This document shows, in pieces, positions 12,008 to 24,869 of a DNA stretch of 64,000 nt (the first letter of the stretch is position 1; every line of letters begins with the position of its first letter). The notes below the pieces were generated by a model. The model ran no database searches. It was given only the letters and a program-made list of their open reading frames with translations, and was not told the DNA's origin. This DNA comes from Parietaria judaica. Lineage: Eukaryota > Streptophyta > Magnoliopsida > Rosales > Urticaceae. The DNA lies in contig OX940863.1 of NCBI GenBank assembly GCA_954871525.1, positions 534,001 to 598,000 of the forward strand, written 5' to 3'. Position numbers and translations under genes: made by a program.

Positions 12008-14917
12008 TATTTATTTATTTTTGAAAGACTTCATATTATTATTCTTTATTGTCGACAAATTTACCAATTTTTTATTCTCCCATACTGATACTCCCATCCT
12101 CTAAGGCATCTATTAATTTCTAGATAATTCTTGTCCCACGAAATCATGACCCTTCACATAACTTTCGAATTAACAAAGCAAAAGTTAATATGATCTTATC
12201 AGAACATAAGAATAATAGCCAATAATTAAGTAGAATTTAATGCGACACAATCATGCAATGCACAAGCCCAAAATGAATCACATCAAGAAGAATTATTGCG
12301 AATTAAAGTGTATATCTTACTTTGTGGGGACGGGGTATTCCGGGAAGAATTTGGCCAGGATGTCGATGACCTCGCCGCGGTGGAGCACGCTCTCGGCGCA
12401 CAGGTAGCGCCCGGAGGCGGCTGGAGTCTCGAATATGAGAATGTGGGCCAGTGCAACGTCCTTCACGTGCACGTAGGCCTGCACGGAGTTGGCGTAGGTC
12501 TTGGCGGAGCCCGTCAGGTACTTGAGGATGTGCACCGTGCTCGCGTTGACCGTAGGCTGCAGCAGCGGGCCCAGCACCAGCACTGGGTTTAGCGCCACCA
12601 GATCCACGCCTCGCTCTTTCGCTACATCCCACGCCGCCCTCTCCGCCACGGCTTTCCCGTAACAATACCAGTTCTGTGGATGATCATGTCACTAATTATA
12701 AGAGAAAACTTATGTACCGGTCACGAGTTTAAAAATCGGGTTTTTAAATTAAAAAAATAATTGGTATTTACCAATCCCGGTTTACAATACCGAGAACCGT
12801 CTTGGTTTTTATGATATTAACTTTCTAATATATTTTGAAGTGTCAAGTAAAATGAGTACATTATAATTTTTTATTTATCAAAAAACTGTCGAAAGATGGT
12901 GAAAAGACTAATATACCTAGAAATACCGGAAAAGTAGAAACGGAGTATAAAAAAGGGTTAATGACGGCGAAAATACCCAAAATTTGGTCAAAGAACCCCT
13001 CGTGTACTCAAAGTTTAAAAGTGGTGGCAAAAATACCCAAAGTCGCATTTGGGGAGTTGACCACTCCATTCTCGTAACGCCGTTAACTTACCCGTTAACT
13101 CTGGCCACGTGAACAAACGTGGGTTGTTGAAATAATAATTTTTGCCACGTGAACGAGCCCACATCAGCCTCGTTTACGATAAAACAATGAATTAAACCCC
13201 TAATTGATACTATTTAATACAACTAATTGAACCCCTAATGGTTACACTTAACAAAACAGATTTGTCCACGTGACCAGAGTTAACATGTAAGTTAACAGCG
13301 TTACGAGAATGGAGTGGTCAACTCCCCAAATAAGACTTTGGGTATTTTTGCCACCACTTTTAAACTTTGGGTACACGAGGGGTTCTTTGACCAAACTTTG
13401 GGTATTTTTGCCGTCATTAACCCTATAAAAAACGTTCTTCAATTCCAATTTCGCCCCTAATTAAGGATTTATGTAATGATAAATATTGGCTTGTCACCTA
13501 TGATTAAGAGAAATTTATGTTCATTGGAATGGCGATTGACATTTATGACGAATCATCAAGTACATATCCCTTAATCATCAATAACATATGTACGGAAATC
13601 AGACCAAATTTATGGCACAGATTCTCTGCTCTTAATTCAATTCAATTTTCTTCACTTAGTAAATAATAAATATTTAAAAAAATCATACCCGGGTATTTTT
13701 GCAAAACTCGAGGTCGCTCCAACAGGACTCGTCGACGACGGAGTCAGGGCTCCGGTTGGGGTCCATGTAAACTGCCCCAATGGAAGACGTGAAGACCACG
13801 CGCCGCACCTTGGCCTCCGCCGCTGCAATGATGACGTTCTTGGTCCCTTCCACGGCGGGCTCCACCATTTGCTCCTGCGATGTCTCCACGTGTCATTTCT
13901 CTTTAATTAACAGAATATTCCTTCAGAAAAAGACTAGTGAGCACCATCCATTTTTCATTTTGGAATTTTATCCTTTTCATTCAAGTAATAAAGAATCCAA
14001 GGGCCACCAAAGATTCACACCCACCACACCTTTCTATTCCTTCCCAACATTACCTAATTTTTAAATAAATTGCTTTTTCTTTAGGTAGAGGATACAATTA
14101 ATTCCGATAAAATGGCGGAATCACTATACGAATTTGAGACGAGATTAAACATGTGATGGGGCGTGACACCTCAACTACTAGTCATGTTTGGCCAAAATAT
14201 AACGACAAAGACGTATACCGAAAATCGTGGTTAATTAGGGGCTAGATTGCAACGAATGAACGAGTTTAAAAACTTCCGCCGCAATATAAAAATTTACTGT
14301 AGTATAAAAAATGAAAAACTGATCACGTCTCTTTTGTCTTGTTATATATATAAATATATCATGGAGATAATGGAATCATGTACCAACTCCACGTAATGGT
14401 TTTTGTGTACATCACCACGGTTCTCAGACAAAGCTAGCTAGTGGACAGTACACACACACGTAAAGATTACTTTTTTATATACGTTTCTTTCACTTTAACT
14501 AGTCGAAAAAGCTTGACAATCACAACAACTGTACGCACCGGATCGTCGGTGACCGGAGAGGCGGTGTGGAAGACGCCGTGGCAGCCGTTGATGGCTTCCC
14601 GGAGGCTCTCGAAGTCGAGCAGGTCGGCTTTGCAGAGGATCAGCCTCTCCTTCCCTCCTTCCAGCTCCCTCAAGTGACTGTTCTTCGGATCATCTGACCA
14701 AAACACACACACACACACACATCAATATATATAACAACCCAGAAATGGACATGAATACATACATACATACAGACATTCACATACCTGGGTTTCTGACAGT
14801 TCCTTTGACAGTGTAGCCTCGCTCAAGCAAGAGCTTGACGATCCACGACGCGATGAACCCGCCTGCCCCGGTCACGCACACCGTCTGCCCGGCCCCGGTC
14901 TCATGATCCACAGGCAT
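10891..14917 (-). CDS. CCR: Cinnamoyl-CoA reductase, lignin type
   Basis: NADPH-dependent reduction of feruloyl- and other cinnamoyl-CoAs to aldehydes, the first committed step of monolignol synthesis, in the cytosol. Exons on the minus strand: 14785-14917, 14539-14693, 13689-13874, 12321-12673, 10891-11074; 1011 bases, 336 residues, the usual length. The N-terminal Rossmann motif is [13 protein letters not shown]. The CCR signature NWYCYGK falls at residues 159-165 and supplies the catalytic Tyr and Lys. The segments [36 protein letters not shown] and [16 protein letters not shown] are also present. These match bona fide lignin CCRs rather than CCR-like or DFR proteins. The start is the first ATG after a GA-repeat leader. 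Intron 3 (12674-13688) hosts a 469-bp palindromic transposon; intron 4 (11075-12320) holds two complementary trinucleotide arrays. No coding defect was found. Confidence 0.96.
11699..11735. repeat. (TAA)n microsatellite in CCR intron 4
   Basis: About 12 uninterrupted TAA units on the plus strand, within the last CCR intron. Confidence 0.85.
11954..12007. repeat. (ATT)n microsatellite in CCR intron 4
   Basis: About 18 ATT units followed by TTTA repeats. It is complementary to the TAA array about 220 bases away, so the two could pair in the intron RNA. Confidence 0.88.
12955..13423. mobile_element. Palindromic Mutator-like (MULE) element, copy 1, in CCR intron 3
   Basis: 469 bp. The left arm begins GGGTTAATGACGGC and the right end is its reverse complement GCCGTCATTAACCC. 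The inverted arms are about 165 bases each and nearly identical. Exact 9-base duplications TATAAAAAA flank it (12946-12954 and 13424-13432), the length typical of Mutator transposases. The centre encodes no transposase. A second 469-bp copy lies at 40267-40735. Confidence 0.9.
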
Positions 14918-14939
14918 CTTCGCTTTCTAAGTTGGTTTA

Positions 14940-14966
14940 TCAGAGAGAGAGAGAGAGAGAGAGAGG
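14940..14966. repeat. GA/CT repeat in CCR leader
   Basis: About 11 GA units on the plus strand, that is a CT tract in the 5' leader of CCR, between the TATA box and the start codon. Confidence 0.8.
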
Positions 14967-15009
14967 TGTGTTGAAGTTGAAGGAGTTAAGGAATGGCGAA
15001 GCGACGACG

Positions 15010-15018
15010 TTTTTATAG
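15010..15018 (-). promoter_or_regulatory. Likely TATA box of CCR
   Basis: The minus strand reads CCCTATAAAAACG about 95 bases upstream of the CCR ATG. Confidence 0.65.
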
Positions 15019-15046
15019 GGACAAGGAAAAGCCTTTCACCAGACTC

Positions 15047-15053
15047 ACCTACC
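15047..15053. promoter_or_regulatory. AC element (ACCTACC) upstream of CCR
   Basis: ACCTACC is the classical AC-I element bound by MYB regulators of lignin and secondary-wall genes (MYB46, MYB58 and MYB63 type). It lies about 30 bases upstream of the TATA box, on the strand opposite to CCR; AC elements are generally described as working in either orientation. That it controls this gene is inference from position and match. Confidence 0.65.
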
Positions 15054-18000
15054 AAAGCCCTTAATTTCCCACTTTGCTTTGCTTTTCTTATTTAATTAAT
15101 TAAATTAAATAATTAAAAGAGTCAGAGAGGGTCACTCACTTACATATAAAGTGCCTATTTTTGTCATCATTTTTCTACGAGATCTACTCAGTGGAAATTC
15201 GGGTACATACACTTTCACTTACCCATCGTGTTACCAAATTACAAACCCTTTTTTTTTTTAAACAAGTTTATCGACGGTTTTTATTTTTTAGTTTAGAAGA
15301 ATGGTTTACTGATACGCGACAGATTTACGGATCAATTTTTTTTTTAAATGTACACAAATGTAAATTTCATATAAAAATAAGGTTTTGTATTTTAGTCTAA
15401 AATAAAGTTAAAATTTTATTTTAACATATTTGATATGGTGCACCAATAACCTTGTGGTCCAATTAATCAGAAAGATCCAAAATAATATGTAAAATATAAA
15501 CGTGTTACTAAAATGTGGTTGATACCTCATAGTTTTACTAAAGATAGTGGCGGAAAAGTACGTAATATTTTACATATTAACGGTGAAAGTTTTCTGATAA
15601 AAAAAAATTACGGTGATTATATTTCAATATAATTTTGCGACGAAATAGGACTCATTCGTGCATTAAACATTTGAAGTATCATAAATTGTTTTATTAATAT
15701 CATTGATAATGATTATCATACAAAATGTTGCCGCTAATTCTAGATTATCGAATTGTCGTAGACATACCTCGAGTTTAAAGCATTGGCGAGAACCAAGTTT
15801 TCTGAATCCTAAGACTATATTAACCTACTAAAGCGAAAAGTTTCAAAAGGTGTTTTTTCTTTTGACGATATATGTTGGGGTGGATTATATTATAACCTAA
15901 AGTTATTAGGGTAAGTATTGTTTGACATTTAAACAAAAGTCTTACGTGAGAATATATATATATATATGGTTAATTTATAAGATAAGTGTGAAGTGGTTTT
16001 GATGCGGTGTATTTAACTTCTTACCATGCACCAGCGTTTGACATATTCTCACGAGATTGAGTAAATTTTTCGCACAAATTTATTTATGTAATCATTTTTC
16101 TTAATTACTCTTTATGATACCATTTCAAAACCAAATGATAATTATATTGAACTTGTGTAAGTATTTTGTTTATCATGCAGTCAAACAGTCTTTTTTTGCG
16201 CAATTATTTCAGGGATTAGTTTTGCATTTTTCACAATAAAATAATTAAGATCCTTTTTTTATTATCTTCTTGTTCCCATTTCCCAAGATAATTAACTGAA
16301 GTTGTTACAGATTAAATGGCTAATTCAGCTATGATTGTTAAGAAGAAGTAAGGGTAAATTACAAGACTATTGTCCCTTCAAGAAACAATTTTAGTTGTCA
16401 TTGTTCGAGGTTTTCAGAGCTTCACATATTAAGTTCTTAAACTTCCTATGAAATCCTTGACAGGCTATATATTGACGTCTTCTGTAGAGGATATTGAAGG
16501 GATTCAAGTCAACTTAGCAAAGGGCTCTTGCATTGATCGACACTCACACGAATCGTGATCGTCTACAAAGATAATGCAAATCTATCCATTATTCCATAAT
16601 TACTACAACTTGGGGTGCCAATTCGTGTTACGTATCGTGTTTGCCAGATTTTTGATCGTTTTTTGTTGATATATAGACACATACATGTCCCATTTACTAA
16701 TCGTGTTAGAACACGAGACCCAGATCCGCAGCGCTTAAAATTCGTGTTTATCATGTCTACGCGTTTAACCCATTTAACTAATTCAAGTATTTGAACTAAT
16801 TCACTTTTAACTCGTTTAACTTTAATTATTTGATTATGTTATCTAATTTTAAAAATATAATTAAATTTTTTATATATTCATTAATTGATCAACATAATTA
16901 ATAAAATATAAATATAAATTTCATATATAATAAGTATTAGTATAAAATGCATAATATATATATATATATTCCTCCTTAGTAGTCTGTAATTGGGTCCCAT
17001 CATGTTGCTGTGTTCACCCGTTATTTAATAATGTTGGACACGGTTGGACCCATTCACATCGTATCGTAAACATATCGTGTTTTGTGTTCGACTCCAAATT
17101 GACACTCTTAGTCATAACACCGAACCATAAAAATAGATTATCTACATTGAATCTCGCAAATTGCATTTCCAAAGAAGGCATGTTATTTTTTACTCTTTGC
17201 ACGCGTTCAATTATTTTTCATTGTCTTCTCCCTAGTTAAACAAATTTTTAGATTTATGTTTGAGAGTTAATTTATTGATATAAATATGGTTACTTAAAAC
17301 GTTTACGAATTTACTTACGTGTGTGCTAGGCTTTTTAAACTTCTTCTCTTACATAACTAACATAATATTTTAAAACCTTTCATACTAACCCCCCCAATTT
17401 AGATATCTATACCATTTTTATCTGCTAATTTTATAACATTGTGTGAACCTAACTACTTTAGGTTGTTATGATTGAAACATTAATAATTATTTTTTTAATA
17501 CTACTATACATACACTATGGTCACACACCAAATCCACTGACATCTTATTTTTGGGTACATTTTATGCGTTAAGACGTCACGCGTAAACATATTGCGGTAA
17601 CTAATCCATTCATTAACTATTGATTTTAATTAATATTATACAGTACATTATATAGATTAATTTTGGAATCCTCTAAAGTATAATTATTATTAAATAACAG
17701 AAAAGCTATAATATTCCTACATGAAGGAGATGGAGATGTTAACAACTAATTATTTATGATGCCGAATTCAGTCTAAACTGACTGCAAAACAGAAAAAATT
17801 AAAATACCATTGTCTAAAAAAACTATGTCAGAAAAAACAAAAATGTATTTTAAAACACGTGAAATATATTTAGAAATGACCTTGTCAAAGACACATATTG
17901 CTGAGTGAGTTTTTGTGGCTAGAAATTAAGAAAGAATTAATGAATATCTGTTTGTGTTACGAAATAACTGCGAAATACAAGTGATATATAAGAAGACAAA

Positions 18001-20267
18001 AATATTGGAATATACCTTTATCATGTTTTCTTCACTCTAATTATCTTCTTCATTTATATCCTCTCTTGGAAACTTTTTTTTTTTTATCCCTTCGCTTAAT
18101 TTTGAAAATTGGATAAGATCGGGGAAGTTTGGAAAAACGTGACAATCTCGATTATTAATAAATTAGCGCACAAATGTCAATTGAAGATTCTTCGGCATAA
18201 ATGATAAATTAGAGCATCGAAATTGCAATCCTTACAGGAACGCGAATTTGATGATAAACTCAAGGGTTTCTATTTCAATGTATCCTTAGAAGTTCGAACA
18301 TGTGACTTAGTAGTTAGTAAAACCCAAAATTCTAATTGAAAATCATAAAAATATACGAAAATGACACAAAAACATCATAAAATCTTAAAAGTGCTCATGT
18401 AATTTATCTAAACAATACTTCCTTGACCGTCGTCGACGCGTTTAGTTCGATATGTTGGAAGCCCGATTAAACCTATGAGTCACAAATTACGGTCTATCGA
18501 AGTTGGATCATGCACAATCACCTCATAAAAATACTATAATAGATATTAACATATACAGATTTCATTAGTGAACTATAAGCGATGAGATAACATAGACTTC
18601 ATTGAATGATATATGTTACATATATATACATATATAATATGGTTGTTAAATTTGAATCATAGCAATCTTGTGTGAAGTACACACACGAAGAGGGTTTGAT
18701 TAATTTGAAGTTGGCGTCTAGGCAATGATATTTCAAAATTTCAAGACCTACCTCGCCTACTTCCATTGAAATTTCTTCCTTCGAAGCTCCAATTTCCCCG
18801 TACCAAGATTTAAATATTATTATGGAAAATTATATTATTTCATATACATATATATGCACATTATTCATTGAAGAAAAAACGTGTTCAGGTCGTTCAAAAC
18901 CCTATTAAATGCCAGTCAAAGATGTTTGACTTTGACTTTCCACGTATGCATGCAAAGAAAATTCTTCTCTCTACAGAACTATGAGTTACTTTCAGTTTTT
19001 CATAATAACCTTCCTGTTTTTAATCTCACCAACTTCACACTTTGACCTTTACATATGTACAGCATTTACGTAAGTAAAAGCTATTACTATTGTTGGACTC
19101 CTCTAAAAATAAATTATATAAAAAATTAACAAATATAAAAATGATGTGGCGTGCCACATGATTTTTTTACGTGGCGGTCCATGTTTCCGCGTTATTATTT
19201 GACTAACGGTGTTAAAAATCGGATGAAAATTTATAAAAAGATATTATGAAACTATAAATATTTTTTGCCAACAATACCTCATATTTCATAATACATATTA
19301 CACATACATGCCATTCTTTAACCTCACAGAAGAGAACTATCAAAACAACTCATTTAATACGTATCAGATCAGTACAAGCTAAATGTCATATACAGTGCAT
19401 AACCGTTGGTCAACGGGGTTGCATGCACTTAACGTTTTAAATAGGGTTATTTTGGGTATGTGTCATTGAGGGCATTTCATGATATTTTCTTAAAGTATAT
19501 ATTGAGAAAAATGCACAACGTGCGTTGACTATAAAATTCGTTAAATTTTCAATTAGTGATGTTAACGGCTGCTTATCTTAGGCTCGCCAAGAGGCGATAT
19601 ATATACCTTAATGGCATTGTTGTTGACGAGGTCGTCCAATGGTCGGCCATGTTCTCTCCTGGACCCTTTCAGCTGACAATGGCTTTAAAGAATGTGCTTC
19701 GGCGGCGCGACGGCGAGGAGAAAGTTGAGCCTGGCTGCGAACGTCGTCGGAAAGTTTTCAGGGAAAAGCTTTTTGAATTTTCTATTTTGAAGATTTCGAT
19801 TATTGGGCAATCTTTTAAAAACTCTATTTTCGGATATCTTGGATTAGGAAGACCGAAAAATTCGACTATCTTATTCGAAGATAATTGAAATATTCAATCA
19901 TCTTCAAGATAGTCAAAAAATTTGACAATCTTATATCAAGATATGTTCATTAAAGGCATTAATGTCCAATTAATATTGAACCTACTATTTTGATAAATAT
20001 GTTATTTTATCAATAAATGTAAGCATGACCGCTATTTTTTCAAATTTCCCTATAAAAAACCAAAGAAACTGGTATCATAATGTAAACCAAAAATACTATA
20101 GAAAGTAATTGAAAATGATGGTTCCCAGAAACGACATCAAAACAAAGTCTCAATAGCGAAAAAATGATACCCAAAATATAGTCTAGATATCAAGAAACGA
20201 CACTGAAAAACGACAGTGAAAGTCCAACACTGTGCTGTTCAGCAGAAAACGACAACTTCTTCTTCCT
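15054..20267. other. Intergenic region, CCR promoter side to PDS5 3' end
   Basis: About 5.2 kb, AT-rich, with no recognisable gene. It contains a decayed hAT copy (16608-17112, listed separately). At 19850-19935 there is a small hairpin-forming patch of repeated ACTATCTT / GATAATTGAA words. A 110-codon open frame at 19556-19888 has no recognisable domain and I do not call it a gene. Confidence 0.4.
16608..17112. mobile_element. Decayed hAT-like element, same family as 47286-47822
   Basis: The left end GGGGTGCCAATTCGTGTTACG and the right end GACTCCAAATTGACACTC match the ends of the better-preserved copy at 47286-47822. The interiors also share phrases such as GACCCAGATCCGC, CGTGTTTATC, TCTACGCGTTTAACCC and TTGGGTCCCATC. 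The termini are mutated and no target duplication is clear, so the limits are approximate. Confidence 0.65.
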
Positions 20268-23200
20268 CTACTTGTTGGCGCCAAGTTTCTTCTTCCTGGA
20301 TGTGTAAACGAACCTCCATCTGTTACTACTCTCGCCATTGCTCATCTCCATCAGCTTCCCAGCGCATTCTTCGACCCCGAATTTCGTGTTACATTCCTCG
20401 GGATTATCCGTAGCGACTTCTTTGCCTTTCGGATCGGTCTTCGCCATATCTTCCGAGCTGTCATCGGATATAATCATATGAGCATCTTCCATGGAAGCAT
20501 CATATGCAGCTTCCTCTTTCTCCGAAGCACTGTCGATTTTCGATATGTTAGAAACTTGTCCGAATGACGATAAGCATAAGAAATACTTCAGGGGAGATTA
20601 CTGGAAAAACGAACCTTTTCGGGAAAGAAACTATCTTTGCAGGATCTGCCAGATCCGACTTGACCTCTTCTTCCTCCTTCTCTCGGTTCCTGAAAATGTA
20701 GAAACCGATGAGCGGTGTTTCGTGTTTATTAAACAACTTAACGTCAAAGATTCGAGAATTTAACTAACCCTTTCGAGGAAGAGACGGCTTTCGCTTGCTT
20801 CTTTACAACCGACTTCTTCACTTGTTTTCCCCGTGCATGCTTCATTTTCAGATACCCCTTCTCTCGTTTTCTGAAACAAATAGATTCGCAGGCATAAATA
20901 ATAAATTTCTAACAAATTTTATGACGCGGTTCGCGTAAATTAAAGTGGAAAACATATCAATATTAAACAAAACCTTTTCAGGGAAAGATCAGCCTTTGCT
21001 TCTTTTGCAAGATTCAGCAGAGTCCTAATCATATGAAACCGGGATGTCGATAAAGAAGATTCACACTAATCACGTATAAACCAAAGTCGACGTCCGAAAA
21101 TTACTATCTAACTTGTAAACAAACCTTTCAGAGGAAGAATCTGTCATGTCTTCTTTTCCAGCTTGAGGGGAGCTGTTAAAAATGCATAAACAGATCAATA
21201 ATATATTCAAAACAAAAAAACGGAAACCGTGCAATACGACGATAATATACTTACATAGCGGACGAAATGTCTAGCATGTCAAGCTCAGTCTTCCCCTGTT
21301 GTAAGTACAGTTTATGATCATAATATCGATAATTTTATTGTAATTCATTTGAAGAGTAAAAATAAGAGAGAAATATATTTCAATAAGAAGAATTAAAGAT
21401 TGAAATTCTTACTTCATTGGCATATTGACCGGGTTCGATCAATTGATAAATTTCCTCTTTCAGGTTGAGTATCTCGACATCCCCATCGACGTAAGCGATC
21501 TGAACAATAATAGCATGTCAAATTCCATATGTTATATTTTGCAAAAGTAAAATAGACGTGTAATAATGAAGCGTATATACCTTGTGCTTCTTTTGCACGT
21601 CATCGTAAGAATCAACGACACCTTCATAAAACCTGCGAAAAATATAGAATACTTGATTGTAGAAATTCAAGATTTCAGATTTCTTTAAGTTATTACTAAA
21701 ACATGGACTGAAAACACTCACATCTTGTCTAGTGGCCACAAAACCATTATGTTCCGACCGATCAATGATTCCCCGAGTTCGGGTGATTCAGAATCCTGAG
21801 TTGCAAATTATGAAGAAAATATAAACAATATTATGTGATTATTCGATAGCGAAGTGTTCTTTTTTACAATACATTGACATACCTCTTCCTTCCCAATGAT
21901 ACGGGCTCTCTTGAATATCGATTTTGAGCCTTGTTTCTTCTGAGTCGTAGAGCTTTTGACCTGAAAATCAAAATTCATAACATAAAAGACCGAAGAATAA
22001 ATGGGGTAAAAAATGAAATCGAAGAACTAATGTGTTACCTTGATGTCAGAGTTGCGTCTTTTTCTTCGCTTTGCAGCCTCCGTCTTCGCACTTGATTTGG
22101 CCTTAGGAGTCTCTTTCTTTGACTTTGAAGAAAGTCCACTTTTGGTCGGCCGCCCACGTTTTTTCCCTTGAGCAGGAGCGGTATCCTCGGCCTTCGTTTT
22201 CAGACGGATCACCATTCCTTTCGGAGTGTCCTCCTCTTTAATCTCATTAGCATCATCTTCTTCGCTCAAAGGACTTATTTTTCTCTTCAAAATATAATCC
22301 TTGGCTTTCGGGCTTTCGGTTGGAGAAGCGCTCATCGTTTCCTCAAGTTCGGACTCAACAGACTTGTTTGACAGTGCATGTTTAGGGACCGAGGAGCCTC
22401 GCGAATACACCTTATTCGGGCTTTGTTTTTCAAGAGTGAGCACCGAATCTGGTTTAGAAACTGCGTTCTCGGGATCAGTTTCTGTGTTCTGATCTTTCTC
22501 TTCCTTGAGTGAGTCATTGACTCTCTTGATGTCTCCCTCGAGACTCTTCAGAGTGTATCTTTCCGGCATTGGCATGATTTCGTTCAGTTCTCTCTCAGTT
22601 TCAGAATCATCCTTCTCTTCATCGTGAGCGCTCAGAGATTCCTTCGCTTCAGGTACACTGCTCGATTCAGCTTTTGTGAAGTGTTTTACAAGAAAGCCAC
22701 GGCGAAAGCCCAGACTCTTTGTCACAGCTTCGTCACGATTCTCAGTTGCCTCAGCATTTTGTGCAAGTCCTTTCGAATTCTGATAAGAAGAAAGGAAACC
22801 AGTCGTTAGTATTAAACGAACCGTTATGCATTTTTGGCTTTATTTGATCAGTTTATTAAAACGAGACCGATCTAGCATGCCAAAGACAGGGTAATTTCAG
22901 CACTGGAAAAACTAAAAAATTACGTTTTTTTCCTCGGAGTTCTCAATTCCCTTTTGATGTATCGAAGCCACAATGTCAATGTAGTCATCGAGAAGAATAT
23001 CATTTTCCTCCACTGCTTTCACGACATAGGGTTCAAGGAACGAAGCATACTTGGTGATTATTTTCTCCCCAAGTTTCAAAGCAACGGGTGAAACACGCTG
23101 CACTCGGAATCAAGATCCATGGGTGAGATTCGATCTAAGAAACGAGAATGAAATGACGAAGTTGATCATGAATACACACCTGAGTGTCCTTTCTAACACT

Positions 23201-24490
23201 AGATAAGAGCACTCCGAGCACACCCGAAGGAAGGCCGTCACATTCATCGATAATCAGTGCCATTATCGTCTCCATTGATGAAAACACCGTCTCGGGATGA
23301 TCGGGCCTAGTTATCGATGACCACTCGTAAATAAAAAGAAAATTTTCACTTTAACATGCTCGTAAAGTAGAGATATCTCACCCGATGTGTCTGAAGAAAC
23401 GTTTGAAAATTTCAGCAATCAACCCGTTGCACTCAAGGTCTAGCAAAATTACACATGATTTGATCTTTGAAACGACACCGAGAACGGACTTCGCTTTGGT
23501 ATAGCAGTAGCCTTCGGGGGGTGACAAGCAATCGAATGCCGCAATTGTTAGCCGGAAAATGTCCTGTTCGCATAGTATAATAAAACGTATCGAATATATT
23601 GCAAATCAATTACAAAAAATGGGCCAAATATTCACGGAATTAAATAAATAATTGAGACTCTTATAATGTGTACCTTCATTTGTTCATCACCAAAAGGCGC
23701 TTCTGGAGCCGAAATCCGCAAAATCTCAGTAATGCAAGCTGCCACAGTGACCCTCATGTCCATGTCGGAATGATGAACGAGGTCCTCGGAAATCAAAGCC
23801 TCCTTCAACGGTGAGAGCGAGTCCTGAATGCCTTCGGGCGGCTCTTGTTCCACTAGAGCTAACAAACTCTCGGCAACCTGGAAAATTTAGTGCAGAATAT
23901 GTTTAAAAAAATTGTGGACTTGTTTCCAAATGTCATCTTTATAAAATGTTCTTGTTGTTTTATTTTTTCTAAGAAACAATGATTTTATCGATAAATTAAA
24001 AGGAGATCATAGCGCACGGACAAAGAGCGGTTCAAAGATTAGCCGGCCCACAAACCGGCCGGACCATCTAAGCCGAAACCGATTCTTATAGTTTAGTTTC
24101 AGCATTTACTTTGTTTTCCACTGAAAAATAAATAGTGAAATTAATACAAGAAGTAACGCTAAGATAGCCTGGTGACAGCTAGATCATGACTCGTCAAATG
24201 TTAAGCCAAACAGATGATTAAATTTCGATAATCTCAGATTCATTACACCCTAACTCAATTCAATTCCCAATTCATTTTACTTTTCGATCTACAAAGAATC
24301 CATCATTAATCCATCTTCTCATGTTAATTGTTCATAATAGCTTCAATCTCAGTGCTAAATCATGGATATCAATCTCAAACCACCATACCAAGTGAAACCC
24401 ATAAATAATATATTTAAAAAAAAATCATTTGATTAATCATCATCATCGGACAAATAAAATAAAGATCAGCCCAGAAGAAAAGATCATATT

Positions 24491-24531
<41 letters not shown>

Positions 24532-24764
24532 CATAAATAATATATTAAAAACACAGAGTATCAGGAAAAAAAAATCATTTGATCATCATCAGAAAAATAT
24601 AATGAAGAAGAACCCAGATGAAAAGATGATATTTTTATGAGAGAGAATATTACTTGCAGACGGTTCATGAGCTCGTCAGGGGAGCCAGGAGAGGAGGAAA
24701 TGTCGGAAATGGCCCTTCCTGCTTCTCTGAGCTTCTCAGCTAGCTCTGCATCAGAAAAAGCCAT
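20268..24764 (-). CDS. PDS5C: PDS5 homolog C-like sister chromatid cohesion factor
   Basis: Nuclear cohesin regulator of the plant PDS5 A-E group. Sixteen exons, minus strand: 24654-24764, 23674-23877, 23382-23563, 23180-23306, 22924-23097, 22039-22779, 21883-21960, 21722-21795, 21581-21632, 21413-21499, 21255-21295, 21125-21172, 20974-21024, 20769-20870, 20615-20689, 20268-20529; 2409 bases, 802 residues. The N-terminal helical repeats carry the family phrases LVHHSDMDMRVTVAACITEI, APEAPFGDEQMK, VFSSMETIMALI and LLDLEC. A long charged linker (about 267-513) holds an AT-hook-like KKRGRPTK (about 472-479) and a basic KRRKRR. A Tudor domain follows across exons 8-10 (MVLWPLDKMFYEGVVDSYD, then IAYVDGDVEILNL). 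The C-terminus is Lys/Glu rich. The last acceptor (20530) is my least certain splice; other acceptors there give early stops. Confidence 0.9.
24490..24530. repeat. GA microsatellite in PDS5C-like intron 1
   Basis: About 16 GA units. The surrounding words (AAACCCATAAATAATATATT, GATCATC, AAAAGAT..ATATTTTTATGAGAGAGA) occur twice nearby, so this part of intron 1 has a short local duplication. Confidence 0.75.
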
Positions 24765-24861
24765 GACTTTCTGGTTTCGAGGTTAGAGAAGACAAACGCT
24801 CTGAAACTAAGAACAAGAGAAAAAGTTCTTTGGTGATGGAGACAGTGAATTCAGACCCCAT

Positions 24862-24869
24862 TATTTATA
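24862..24869 (-). promoter_or_regulatory. Likely TATA box of the PDS5C-like gene
   Basis: The minus strand reads GGCTATAAATAATGG about 100 bases upstream of the start codon. Confidence 0.55.

Noticed and set aside
12303..12665. Long open frames on both strands across CCR exon 4
   Set aside because: These are shadows of the GC-rich coding exon; only one minus-strand frame encodes the CCR protein and joins in phase.
19556..19888. A possible 110-residue gene
   Set aside because: No domain, no plausible promoter or splice context, and its composition is like the flanking non-coding DNA.
23180..23306. A one-base frameshift in exon 4 of the PDS5C-like gene
   Set aside because: On recounting the A run at 23281-23284 the frame is continuous (127-base exon), so there is no lesion.
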